A stretch of 6,645 nucleotides of DNA. It comes from an uncultured Dysosmobacter sp. (lineage in GTDB: Bacteria; Bacillota; Clostridia; Oscillospirales; Oscillospiraceae). Each line of letters begins with the position of its first letter. Positions within the stretch are counted from its first letter, which is position 1. Positions 1 through 6,580 of the stretch are shown here, piece by piece. The stretch spans positions 1 to 6,645 of the forward strand of contig CAKTSC010000078.1 in the NCBI GenBank assembly GCA_934597465.1. The letters are read 5' to 3'. The translations under genes were made by a program, and so were the position numbers. Below the pieces are notes generated by a model that did no database searches, was not told where the DNA came from, and worked only from the letters and a program-made list of their open reading frames with translations.

Positions 1-1155
1 CTGATGGACTGCCGGGAGTGCCACGAGCGCTTCCGGGCGGACAAGCTCATCGAGGACTGGTGCGAGGCCAACGGCTTCGCCCTGGAAAAGCCCATCGACG
101 CCTTCACCCAGGCGGAGATGAAGGACTTCGTGGAGGAGCACGCCATCCCCTGCCCCACCTGCGGCAAGCATAACTTCACCGACATCCGGCAGTTCAACCT
201 GATGTTCAAGACCTTCCAGGGCGTCACCGAGGACGCCAAGAACACCGTCTACCTGCGGCCCGAGACCGCCCAGGGCATCTTCGTGAACTTCGCCAACGTC
301 CAGCGCACCACCCGCCGCAAGCTCCCCTTCGGCATCGGCCAGATCGGAAAGAGCTTCCGCAACGAGATCACTCCCGGCAACTTCATCTTCCGCGTCCGGG
401 AGTTCGAGCAGATGGAGCTGGAGTTCTTCTGTGAGCCGGGCAGCGACCTGCAGTGGTTCCAGTACTGGCGCAACTTCTGCCACAACTGGCTGCTGGGCAT
501 CGGTCTCCAGGACGAGAACATCCGCCTCCGGGATCACGACCCCGAGGAGCTCTGCTTCTACTCCAAGGCCACCACGGACTTTGAGTACCTCTTCCCCTTC
601 GGCTGGGGCGAGCTCTGGGGCGTGGCGGACCGGACGGATTACGACCTGACCCAGCACCAGAACACCTCCGGCAAGGATCTCACCTACTTCGACCAGGAGA
701 AGAACCAGCGCTACATCCCCTACGTCATCGAGCCCTCCCTGGGCGTGGAGCGCAGCGTCCTGGCCGTCCTCTGCGACGCCTACGACGAGGAGGTCGTGGA
801 CGAGGCCAAGAACGATGTCCGCGTGGTGATGCACTTCCATCCCGCCATCGCCCCCTTCAAGTGCGCCGTCCTGCCCCTTTCCAAGAAGCTGGGTGACAAG
901 GCCCGGGAGATCCAGCAGGAGCTCGCGAAGGACTGGATGGTGGACTACGACGAGACCGGCTCCATCGGCAAGCGATACCGCCGGGAGGACGAGATCGGCA
1001 CCCCCTACTGCGTCACCGTGGATTTCGACACCGTGGGCGACGCCGAGAAGGCCGGCGACAACTGCGTCACCGTCCGTGACCGGGACACCATGGAGCAGGT
1101 GCGCGTTCCCATCAGCGGGCTGAAGGCGTATCTCGCCGAAAAGCTTGCCTACTGA
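1..1155 (+). CDS. glyQS: Glycyl-tRNA synthetase (alpha2 dimeric class II type), 3' part
   Basis: This is glycine-tRNA ligase, which charges tRNA-Gly with glycine in the cytoplasm using ATP. The frame is open from base 1 and ends at TGA 1153-1155. About 384 residues are visible of a family that usually runs about 460, so roughly the first 80 are upstream of the window; the ATG at 4 is internal. Counting that Met as residue 1, the visible landmarks are a CxxC pair at C3/C6 and another at C50/C53 (a plausible zinc-knuckle insert), [11 protein letters not shown] at 81-91, class II motif 2 ([14 protein letters not shown] at 112-125, then [14 protein letters not shown]), and motif 3 ([14 protein letters not shown] at 243-256). 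The anticodon-binding domain starts near [10 protein letters not shown] at 283-292 and includes [19 protein letters not shown]. No lesion is seen in the visible part. It is also called glyS in some annotations. The identification is very secure; only the start is unknown. Confidence 0.97.
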   Translation: MMDCRECHERFRADKLIEDWCEANGFALEKPIDAFTQAEMKDFVEEHAIPCPTCGKHNFTDIRQFNLMFKTFQGVTEDAKNTVYLRPETAQGIFVNFANVQRTTRRKLPFGIGQIGKSFRNEITPGNFIFRVREFEQMELEFFCEPGSDLQWFQYWRNFCHNWLLGIGLQDENIRLRDHDPEELCFYSKATTDFEYLFPFGWGELWGVADRTDYDLTQHQNTSGKDLTYFDQEKNQRYIPYVIEPSLGVERSVLAVLCDAYDEEVVDEAKNDVRVVMHFHPAIAPFKCAVLPLSKKLGDKAREIQQELAKDWMVDYDETGSIGKRYRREDEIGTPYCVTVDFDTVGDAEKAGDNCVTVRDRDTMEQVRVPISGLKAYLAEKLAY

Positions 1156-1173
1156 GATTTTCTTGATACCAAG

Positions 1174-1207
1174 CGGGAAGGGGCCGCCCCCGGGCGGCCC
1201 CTTCCCG
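1174..1207 (+). terminator. Perfect 15-bp GC hairpin after the glycyl-tRNA synthetase gene
   Basis: The left arm 1174-1188 pairs perfectly with 1193-1207 around a 4-base loop (CCCG). It begins 18 bases after the synthetase stop codon. The position and stability fit a transcription terminator, but no T-tract follows (next bases are AAGCATTCCC). It may therefore be a weak or factor-dependent terminator, an mRNA 3'-end stabiliser, or a partial read-through point. The next gene's ribosome binding site starts only about 10 bases downstream, and no promoter is visible between the two genes. Confidence 0.6.
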
Positions 1208-1217
1208 AAGCATTCCC

Positions 1218-1226
1218 AAAGGAGGA
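1218..1226 (+). promoter_or_regulatory. Ribosome binding site of the LTA-synthase-like gene
   Basis: AAAGGAGGA lies about 5 bases before ATG 1231. It is a near-perfect Shine-Dalgarno match and fixes the start of the 647-aa protein. Confidence 0.85.
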
Positions 1227-1230
1227 GACC

Positions 1231-3174
1231 ATGAAGAAGCAACGCGGGAAGACCCTGGGCCCCGGCTGGCTCCGCTGGCTGCTGTTCTCCGCCGGAGCCA
1301 TGGCCATGGGCCTGGCAGCGGCGGTGGCGGTGCAGTGGGTGGTAACGGGCTCCCTCAGCACCGTCTGGGCCTGGTTTGTGAAGTACCCGGGCTACCTTCC
1401 CATGAACGCCCTGCTCTACGGCATCCTAGTCTACGTGCTGGGAGCGGCCCTGGGGCGGCTGTGGCTCTCCGGGGCCATCGTGGGGGCCCTGAGCCTGATC
1501 CTGGCCCTGGTGGACTACTTCAAGACCGCCATCAACGGCACCCCCCTGGAGCTGGCGGACTTCGGCCTTGCCACTCAGCTGGGCCAGGTGGCCGGGGTGG
1601 CGGGCTCCCTCCGCCCGCCGGAGGATTTCTGGCGGGCCGCCATCGCCCTGAGCCTCTGCTGCCTGGGCCTCCTCCTCTTCCGGCGGCTGACGGTCATCCG
1701 CGGACGGACGCGCTACCTGAGCTTCAGCCTCTCCCTGGTGGCGGCGGTGGCCCTCTGCTCCGGCGGCGGGGCCGTGCCGGTGGCGGGCGCTTTCGGCGTG
1801 GATGTCTACACCCGTCTGGACGCCGCCTCCAGCCACGATACCTACGGCCTGGGCCTGAGCCTCTGGCGCAGCTGCTTCCTCCAGAGCAAGACCGCGCCGG
1901 AGGGTTACAGCCGGGAGGGCATGGAGGAAGTTCTCCGCCGGATCGACGAGCTCCTGGCGGAGCGGCGGCAGCCGGAGACGGAGGGGGAGAGCCCCAACGT
2001 GATCTTCGTCCTCTCGGAGTCCTTCTACGACGTGGGGACGCTGCCGGACATCACCTTCGGCTCCGATCCCCTCGCCAACTTCCACGCCCTCCAGGCCGAG
2101 AGCATCTCCGGCGATTTCCACAGCCATTACCTGGGCTACGGCACGGGGTATATCGAGATGTCCATGCTCTCGGGTCTCCGCAGCACGGATCTGGGCCCCG
2201 GCACCAACATCTGCTTCCTGGAGGACGACACCTACCAGCGCTTCGACTCCCTGGCAGAGCAGTTCACGGCGGACGGAACGTACCGGGCGGAGATGCTCCA
2301 CGCCTATAACGACAGCCTCTATAACCGCACCGTGACCTACCCCCTCCTGGGTTTTTCGGATCTCTACTTCTCCCAGGATATCCAGAGCTTCGGCCTGCCC
2401 TGGAAGGGCAGCGTCTACGGCGGCTACTACCTGAAGGACAGCTACCTCTTCCGGGGCATGGAGCGCCGGATGAAGACCGTCAACGGGGCAGGGGAGAGGG
2501 CCTTCCTCTACGGCATCAGCATGGAGAACCACCAGCCCTTCCGGCCGGACAAGTTCGACGGCCAGTGCCGCATCGAGCTCTCCAGCGACGTCATCTCTCC
2601 GGAGGACATGGAGATCGTCAAGGTCATGGTGGAGGGCATCGCCCGGGCGGACGAGGCCCTGGGCATGCTGGCGGAGGAACTGCGCCAGTCCCCGGAGCCC
2701 ACGGTGCTGGTCTTCTTCGGCGACCACCGCCCCAACCTCTTCCTCACCGACGGCGGCACCGTCTATACCCACCTGGGCCTCTGCCCGGAGAACGACACCG
2801 TCAACTGGACGGCGGAGCAGGTGGGGGAGCTCTATTCCACCAGCTATCTCATCTGGGCCAACGACGCGGCCCTCCTCCGGGGCCAGGCCGGAACGGAGAA
2901 AGACAGCAGCGTCACCGCCATCGGGCCCCAGGTCTTGGAGCTCCTGAACCGCCGCTGCTCCCGCTATTGGGGCCTCCTCAGCCTCTGCAGTGAAGTCTGC
3001 CTCACGGAGACCGACCGCTACTTCGTGGACGGCAGCGGCACGGCTTACGCCTCCCGCGCCGACGCCCCCCTGACCGCGGAAGCCCGGGAGCTCCTCACCC
3101 TCCGCGAAGCCGTCATCTACGACGCCGTCTACGGCCGGCAGTATATCACCCGGCAAATGAACGAATGCCCCTGA
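1231..3174 (+). CDS. LTA synthase family (sulfatase-fold) membrane protein, probable phosphoglycerol transferase
   Basis: This 647-aa protein has the LtaS architecture: a multi-pass membrane anchor followed by a large extracytoplasmic alkaline-phosphatase/sulfatase-fold domain. Hydrophobic segments lie at about 16-38, 57-75, 78-97, 134-151 and 162-187, which gives five, as in LtaS. The catalytic domain starts at NVIFVLSESF (256-265), with E263 at the usual metal-ligand site. It continues with GYGTGYIEMSMLSG (302-315), where T305 occupies the nucleophile position, then SMENHQPF (430-437, H434 equivalent to a substrate-site His), and GDHRPN (497-502), with D498/H499 as metal ligands. All expected catalytic residues are present. 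Family members move glycerol-phosphate from phosphatidylglycerol onto teichoic acids, glycolipids or other surface polymers. The precise acceptor cannot be read from sequence, and this divergent clostridial-type protein need not be a true LTA synthase. It has its own strong ribosome site but no visible promoter, so it may be read through from the synthetase gene. Confidence 0.9.
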   Translation: MKKQRGKTLGPGWLRWLLFSAGAMAMGLAAAVAVQWVVTGSLSTVWAWFVKYPGYLPMNALLYGILVYVLGAALGRLWLSGAIVGALSLILALVDYFKTAINGTPLELADFGLATQLGQVAGVAGSLRPPEDFWRAAIALSLCCLGLLLFRRLTVIRGRTRYLSFSLSLVAAVALCSGGGAVPVAGAFGVDVYTRLDAASSHDTYGLGLSLWRSCFLQSKTAPEGYSREGMEEVLRRIDELLAERRQPETEGESPNVIFVLSESFYDVGTLPDITFGSDPLANFHALQAESISGDFHSHYLGYGTGYIEMSMLSGLRSTDLGPGTNICFLEDDTYQRFDSLAEQFTADGTYRAEMLHAYNDSLYNRTVTYPLLGFSDLYFSQDIQSFGLPWKGSVYGGYYLKDSYLFRGMERRMKTVNGAGERAFLYGISMENHQPFRPDKFDGQCRIELSSDVISPEDMEIVKVMVEGIARADEALGMLAEELRQSPEPTVLVFFGDHRPNLFLTDGGTVYTHLGLCPENDTVNWTAEQVGELYSTSYLIWANDAALLRGQAGTEKDSSVTAIGPQVLELLNRRCSRYWGLLSLCSEVCLTETDRYFVDGSGTAYASRADAPLTAEARELLTLREAVIYDAVYGRQYITRQMNECP

Positions 3175-3188
3175 CCCCTCCGGGTCAG
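3171..3188 (+). terminator. Small hairpin overlapping the stop codon of the LTA-synthase-like gene
   Basis: CTGACCC (3171-3177) pairs with GGGTCAG (3182-3188) around loop CTCC, so the TGA stop (3172-3174) sits inside the stem. There is no T-tract. It is the first of a series of hairpins in this spacer and could contribute to termination or mRNA 3'-end protection, but the role is uncertain. Confidence 0.4.
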
Positions 3189-3190
3189 CC

Positions 3191-3322
3191 CACCCCGCCC
3201 CCTGCGCCGGGACGCCCGTCCCCCGCAGGGGGCGTCCCCATAGCCCCGTCCCCATCGGCGGGGTGTAGCCACCCCGCCCTACGAAGAGTCACCGTGTAGG
3301 GGCGGGGCTCCGTCCCCGCCCG
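3191..3322. repeat. Cluster of GC-rich palindromes in the intergenic spacer
   Basis: Three further hairpins follow the one at the stop codon. The first pairs 3196-3206 with 3224-3234 (11 bp) and has an inner stem 3209-3214/3217-3222. The second pairs GGCGGGGTG 3257-3265 with CACCCCGCC 3270-3278 around TAGC. The third pairs GGGCGGGG 3300-3307 with CCCCGCCC 3314-3321. Direct repeats are also present: CGTCCCCAT at 3233-3241 and 3247-3255, and CACCCCGCC at 3191-3199 and 3270-3278, which allow alternative pairings. No T-tract follows any of them. The cluster resembles REP/BIME-like intergenic palindromes, but membership of a genome-wide family cannot be shown from one window. Short open frames on the - strand here are dictated by the repeats and have no gene-like features. 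Confidence 0.6.
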
Positions 3323-3379
3323 TTTCCCCGGATCTGCCGCCCCTCCCGATCCCCCCGGCCGCCCCAAAAAAATTTCCCC

Positions 3380-3408
3380 TTGCAATTTGCGTTAAGATTC
3401 TATATAGT
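3380..3408 (+). promoter_or_regulatory. Sigma-A-type promoter of the purine permease gene
   Basis: A -35-like TTGCAA (3380-3385, 4/6 match) is followed after exactly 17 bases by a -10-like TATAGT (3403-3408, 5/6 match). An A7T3 tract at 3366-3375 just upstream could act as an UP element. This is the only AT-rich pocket in the spacer and predicts transcription from about 3414-3416, leaving a leader of about 110 bases. Confidence 0.7.
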
Positions 3409-3425
3409 AAAGGACGTCTTTGTGA

Positions 3426-3478
3426 AGCCGCCCTTATATTGCGGGCCCGGCGGCTCCCCACCGCAGGCTCCCGGGAGC
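3426..3478 (+). promoter_or_regulatory. Structured 5' leader of the purine permease mRNA
   Basis: AGCCGCC (3426-3432) pairs with GGCGGCT (3449-3455), and GCTCCCGGGAGC (3467-3478) is a 12-base palindrome. The remainder (3479-3510) is A/G-rich and probably unstructured up to the ribosome site. I looked for the conserved purine-riboswitch core (TATA...ATGG...CTACC...) and did not find it. The hairpins are seen in the sequence; any regulatory role is inference. Confidence 0.35.
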
Positions 3479-3511
3479 GGGAACGAGAAACAGAAAGTGA
3501 TAGCGAAAAGG

Positions 3512-3520
3512 AAAGAGGAG
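3512..3520 (+). promoter_or_regulatory. Ribosome binding site of the purine permease
   Basis: AAAGAGGAG ends 6 bases before ATG 3527. The site, together with a promoter at 3380-3408 inside the longer open frame, excludes the upstream ATG at 3380 as the start. Confidence 0.8.
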
Positions 3521-3526
3521 AGCACT

Positions 3527-4963
3527 ATGGAAAAGTTCTTCAAGCTGAAGGAGAACGGCACGACCGTCCGCACGGAGATCGTGGCCGGCCTCACTACCTT
3601 CATGACGATGGCCTACATCATCGCCCTGAACCCCAACCTGCTGACGGGCTTTGGCGCCAACGGGCAGGATCTCTGGAACGCCGTCTTCATGGCCACCTGC
3701 CTTGCCTCCGCCGTGGGCATCTTCTGCATGGCCTTCCTGGCCAACAAGCCCTTCGCCATGGCCCCCGGCATGGGCCTCAACAGCTTCTTCGCCGTGGTCG
3801 TCGGCAACATCGTGGGCATCACCGGGATGAGCTACACCCAGTCCTTCCAGGCGGCTCTCTGCATCATCCTCATTGAGGGCATCGTCTTCTTCATCCTCTC
3901 CGTCCTGAACATCCGGGAGAAGATCGTGGAAGCCATCCCTCTCGGCGTCCGCTACGGCATCTCTCCCGCCATCGGCCTGATGCTGATGAACATCGGCCTG
4001 GGCTCCAACGTGGGCATCTACGCCGCCGGAAACGACTTCACCAGCCCCTTCTACATGATGCGGGACTTCTTCGGCGCCCTGACCCCCTCCGTCATCCGGG
4101 ACTCCATGGGCGCCGAGGGCTACACCCAGATGGTGCTCACCGTGGTCACCGCCTTCATCGGCCTCTTCGTCATCATCCTGCTCAGCAAGAAGGGCATCAA
4201 GGCCTGCGTGCTGCTGGGTATGCTGGCCGCCTCCATCATCTACTGGGCCGGCGAGGCCATCTTCTTGGGGCTGGATCCCTTCGCCGGTCTGAAGACCGCC
4301 AACTGGGCCCCTCCCTTCGCCGACATGATGAACCTGACCTTCTTCCAGTTCAACTTCCAGGGCTTCTTTGAGATCGGCTGGTTCACCGCCATCACCCTGA
4401 TCCTGACCTTCTGCATGATCGATATGTTCGATACCATCGGCACCCTGGTGGGCACCGCCTCCCGGGCCGGGATGGTCAACGAGAAGGGCGAGATGCCCAA
4501 CATGAAGGAGGCCCTGCTGTCCGACGCCATCGGCACCGTGGCCGGCGCCTGCACCGGCACCTCCACCGTCACCACCTTCATCGAGTCCGCGGCCGGCGTG
4601 GAAGCCGGCGGCCGCACCGGCCTCGCCGCCCTGACCACCGGCATCCTGTTCCTGGCCTGCATCTTCATCGCACCCATCGCGGCCGTGATCCCCGCCGCCG
4701 CCACCTCCGCCGCCCTGATCTACGTGGGCGTCCTGATGCTTCAGGGCCTGAAGAACGTGGACTTTGGCGACATGGATCAGATGGTTCCCGTCTCCCTGAT
4801 GCTCATTGGTATGCCCATCTCCGGCTCCATCGGTCACGCCATCGGCCTTGGCATGATCTCCTACGCCGTCATCAAGCTCTTCTCCGGCAAGGGCAAGGAG
4901 GTCAGCGTCCTCACCTACATCATCTCCATCCTGTTCCTCATCAAGTTCTTCACGGTGGTGTAA
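3527..4963 (+). CDS. NCS2 family nucleobase permease, AzgA/PbuG (adenine/guanine/hypoxanthine) type
   Basis: This 478-aa integral membrane protein is predicted to import purine bases, probably hypoxanthine, guanine and/or adenine, by proton symport. Family hallmarks are the N-terminal EKFFKLKENGTTVRTEIVAG (2-20), with TFMTMAYIIALNP following; PFAMAPGMGLNSFFA (75-89); CMIDMFDTIGTLVG (296-309), which contains conserved acidic residues of the substrate site; and GTSTVTTFIESAAG (344-357) followed by GGRTGLAA. Numerous hydrophobic segments run through to the end, as expected for the roughly 14-helix NCS2 fold. Length is close to B. subtilis PbuG and E. coli AdeP/GhxP relatives. The frame is open back to 3380, but those 49 residues are rich in Pro/Gly/Lys and cover the promoter and leader, so ATG 3527 is preferred. 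The gene appears monocistronic, with its own promoter and terminator. Substrate preference within the family cannot be decided by eye. Confidence 0.93.
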   Translation: MEKFFKLKENGTTVRTEIVAGLTTFMTMAYIIALNPNLLTGFGANGQDLWNAVFMATCLASAVGIFCMAFLANKPFAMAPGMGLNSFFAVVVGNIVGITGMSYTQSFQAALCIILIEGIVFFILSVLNIREKIVEAIPLGVRYGISPAIGLMLMNIGLGSNVGIYAAGNDFTSPFYMMRDFFGALTPSVIRDSMGAEGYTQMVLTVVTAFIGLFVIILLSKKGIKACVLLGMLAASIIYWAGEAIFLGLDPFAGLKTANWAPPFADMMNLTFFQFNFQGFFEIGWFTAITLILTFCMIDMFDTIGTLVGTASRAGMVNEKGEMPNMKEALLSDAIGTVAGACTGTSTVTTFIESAAGVEAGGRTGLAALTTGILFLACIFIAPIAAVIPAAATSAALIYVGVLMLQGLKNVDFGDMDQMVPVSLMLIGMPISGSIGHAIGLGMISYAVIKLFSGKGKEVSVLTYIISILFLIKFFTVV

Positions 4964-4975
4964 AAATTGCAGACA

Positions 4976-5007
4976 AAACGGCCCCGGACGAAAGTCCGGG
5001 GCCGTTT
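4976..5007. terminator. Bidirectional intrinsic terminator between convergent genes
   Basis: A perfect 14-bp stem (4976-4989 with 4994-5007) closes on a GAAA tetraloop. It starts 12 bases after the permease TAA and lies 8 bases beyond the stop (TGA, complement of 5016-5018) of the convergent - strand gene. Reading +, the right arm ends in TTT followed by CCGTT; reading -, it ends in TTTT followed by GTCTGCAATTTTTA. It can therefore serve both strands, and looks slightly better on the - strand. Confidence 0.88.
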
Positions 5008-5015
5008 CCGTTCCC

Positions 5016-5327
5016 TCAGAAGAATCCGCCGAACATGGCCTGGAAGCCGTCCGGCAGCTCGCCGCTCTGGCTCCAGGCGTGGTAGAAGGTGGAGGAGGGG
5101 ATGCTGTGGCAGCTGACGCCGCCCTCGTTCAGCACGCTGAGATCCGCCGGGTAGGGCTCCTGGCGGAGCAGATGCTCCCGCCCCCGCTCCTCCCCGTAGG
5201 AGAAGCACACGCCCCCGGCGTAGAACTCCACCCGCTTGCGCTCCCGGCGGTCGTCGCCCAGCTCGGCAAAGACCTGCACCGGCTCATCCGCCTCCGCCTT
5301 GGGGTTTTCCATCAGAAGGTATTCCAT
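5016..5327 (-). CDS. Small DUF6881-like protein coupled to the AlaX gene
   Basis: This is a soluble protein of 103 aa (106 if the first ATG at 5334-5336 is used) with no signal peptide or membrane segment. The N-terminal half reads PVQVFAELGDDR then ERKRVEFYAGG, and a late IPSSTFYHAW follows. This matches the pattern I associate with the DUF6881 family (short N-terminal strand, EPV..(Y/F).EL....E.RKVE.F..G, and an aromatic/Trp near the end), but no profile search was run. Function is unknown. The upstream ATG overlaps the AlaX stop codon as ATGA. The AAAGG of the last AlaX codons touches that ATG but lies 9 bases before the second ATG (5325-5327), which gives the family-like start MEYL; I prefer the second. 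It is probably cotranscribed with the editing gene and ends just before the shared terminator. Confidence 0.7.
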   Translation of the reverse strand: MEYLLMENPKAEADEPVQVFAELGDDRRERKRVEFYAGGVCFSYGEERGREHLLRQEPYPADLSVLNEGGVSCHSIPSSTFYHAWSQSGELPDGFQAMFGGFF

Positions 5328-5332
5328 CGTAC

Positions 5333-6490
5333 TCATCCTTTCGTGCGATTGTCAAACCAAACTTCGATCTCCGCCCGGCTCCCGGGCACGCTGCCCTGGG
5401 CCAGGGGCCCCCGTCCGCCGCCCCGGCCATGGAGGGCGGCGTTCAGGGTCTTGGTCTCGGCGGAGACCTCCCCGCCCCGGCGGCAGAGGGCGTAGCTCCA
5501 GCGCCCGTCCTCCCCGGCGAACACGGCGGCCAGGCCTCCGCATTCCTCCGCCGCGGCGTCCGCCAGCCGCCGCAGGGCCGTGCCCTCCATGGGCGGCTGG
5601 AAGAGCAGCACATCCCCCCGCCCCGCCACGGACTGGGCAATGCCCCGGAAGGCCAGCGTCTGCCACTGGGCGGCCTCCGCCTTCCGGGCTGCCAGCTCCG
5701 CCATGAGCTTCTCCACGGCGGCGTGGCTCCCCTCCGGCTTGACGCTGAGGGCCTGGCCCGTGGAGCGGGCCTGCTCCCAGCAGCGGGAGAGATACCGCCG
5801 GGCCCGCCCGCCGCAGAGGAGCTCGATCCGCACCCCCTGCCGGAACTTCTGCACGGAGAGGAACTTCACAAGTCCCACCTGGGCGGAAGATCTCACATGG
5901 GTGCCGCAGCAGGCGCAGCAGTCCGCCCCCGGGAAGGTCACGATCCGCACATCCCCGGGGATCTCCTTCTTGCTGCGGTAGGGGATGGCCGCCAGCTCCG
6001 CCCCCCGGTGGAACCGGATGTCCACGGGGTGATCCTCCCAAAGGTAGCGGTTGGCGGCTTCCTCCACCTCCAAAAGCGCCTCCCAGGGGATGTCGGCGTT
6101 GTAGTCGATGGTGACGATGTCCTCCCCCATGTGGAAGCCCACGTTGTCGCAGCCGAAGCGCTCACAGAGCATGCCGGAGACGATGTGCTCCCCGCTGTGC
6201 TGCTGCATGTGGTCAAAGCGCCGCTCCCAGTCGATGACGCCCCGCAGGGTATCCCCGATCTCCACCGGCGCGTCCACGGTGTGGAAAACCACGCCGTCCC
6301 GTTCCTGTACGTCCAGCACCCGGGCAGATCCCAGTGTTCCCCGGTCACAGGGCTGACCGCCCCCCTCCGGATAGAAGGCCGTCCGGTCAAGCACCGCCAG
6401 ATACCCGCCGTCCGCCGCCTCGCAGCGCACGACCCGCCCCTCAAACTCCCGCAGATAGGGATCCCTCTCAAAAAGCCTCTCCGTTCCCAT
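5333..6490 (-). CDS. AlaX-type alanyl-tRNA editing protein with DHHA1-like C-terminal tail
   Basis: This 385-aa protein resembles the editing half of alanyl-tRNA synthetase without the aminoacylation core. Such proteins hydrolyse Ser-tRNA-Ala and/or Gly-tRNA-Ala in trans in the cytoplasm. Visible features are AFYPEGGGQPCDRG (38-51); the zinc motif HSGEH (H98/H102) preceded by HMQQ; the second zinc motif CCGTHV, with C194 and H198 as CxxxH; RIELLCGGRA (221-230); a Lys/Glu/Ala-rich helical linker at about 255-280; and a C-terminal DHHA1-like end with HGRGGGRGPLAQGSV (354-368). All four expected zinc ligands are present. The length fits the long AlaX class with a DHHA1 extension. The start at ATG 6488-6490 is supported by GAGAGGAG at 6500-6507, 9 bases upstream. 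The gene overlaps the small DUF6881-like gene by its stop codon. It is separate from the alaS synthetase gene itself. Confidence 0.93.
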   Translation of the reverse strand: MGTERLFERDPYLREFEGRVVRCEAADGGYLAVLDRTAFYPEGGGQPCDRGTLGSARVLDVQERDGVVFHTVDAPVEIGDTLRGVIDWERRFDHMQQHSGEHIVSGMLCERFGCDNVGFHMGEDIVTIDYNADIPWEALLEVEEAANRYLWEDHPVDIRFHRGAELAAIPYRSKKEIPGDVRIVTFPGADCCACCGTHVRSSAQVGLVKFLSVQKFRQGVRIELLCGGRARRYLSRCWEQARSTGQALSVKPEGSHAAVEKLMAELAARKAEAAQWQTLAFRGIAQSVAGRGDVLLFQPPMEGTALRRLADAAAEECGGLAAVFAGEDGRWSYALCRRGGEVSAETKTLNAALHGRGGGRGPLAQGSVPGSRAEIEVWFDNRTKG

Positions 6491-6499
6491 TGTGGAAAA

Positions 6500-6507
6500 C
6501 TCCTCTC
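6500..6507 (-). promoter_or_regulatory. Ribosome binding site of the AlaX-type gene
   Basis: On the - strand GAGAGGAG is followed by nine bases (TTTTCCACA) and ATG 6490. It supports this start over any in-frame alternative. Confidence 0.8.
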
Positions 6508-6531
6508 TTCGTCATTTGCAGATGCCGCACC

Positions 6532-6580
6532 CCGCCGGTAATCCGGTTGACCAACCGGGGGTGCCGGCGATGCCCGGCGG
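6532..6580. repeat. GC-rich palindromes upstream of the AlaX-type gene
   Basis: CCGGTTG (6543-6549) is inverted at 6552-6558 (CAACCGG) with only AC between. It is flanked by CGCCGG (6533-6538) and its complement CCGGCG (6564-6569), and CCGCCGG (6532-6538) can alternatively pair with CCGGCGG (6574-6580). The result is a nested cruciform-like element. The octamer GCCTCCGG also occurs twice further out (6598-6605 and 6632-6639). I see no convincing -35/-10 pair for the - strand gene between 6491 and 6645, so its promoter may lie beyond the window. Confidence 0.45.

Noticed and set aside
1163..1191. Possible promoter with TTGATA at 1163-1168
   Set aside because: The -35-like box is good, but the position 17 bases further on is GC-only sequence inside the hairpin, with no -10 element.
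1426..3255. A 609-aa open frame on the - strand opposite the LTA-synthase-like gene
   Set aside because: It is the frame generated by G/C third positions of the real gene on the other strand. Its translation is low-complexity (Glu/Ala/Gly/Val-rich) without recognisable domains, and the + strand frame has all the catalytic motifs.
3171..3322. CRISPR array
   Set aside because: The repeats are short (9 bases), palindromic, irregularly spaced and without unique spacers of constant length.
3380..3526. N-terminal extension of the permease from ATG 3380
   Set aside because: The stretch contains the promoter -35/-10 and a hairpin leader. It lacks a ribosome site before 3380 and is unlike NCS2 N-termini, whereas ATG 3527 has a good site and a typical start.
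3409..3526. Purine (guanine/adenine) riboswitch upstream of the permease
   Set aside because: The conserved aptamer core and its P1 stem are not found; the hairpins present are of a different kind.
3434..4837. A 467-aa open frame on the - strand opposite the permease
   Set aside because: It is rich in His/Asp/Gly/Glu, which is the mirror of hydrophobic codons on the + strand. It spans the permease promoter leader and has no family resemblance.
5429..6541. A 370-aa open frame on the + strand opposite the AlaX-type gene
   Set aside because: It is a shadow of GC-rich codons. The - strand frame carries the zinc-binding motifs and a proper ribosome site.
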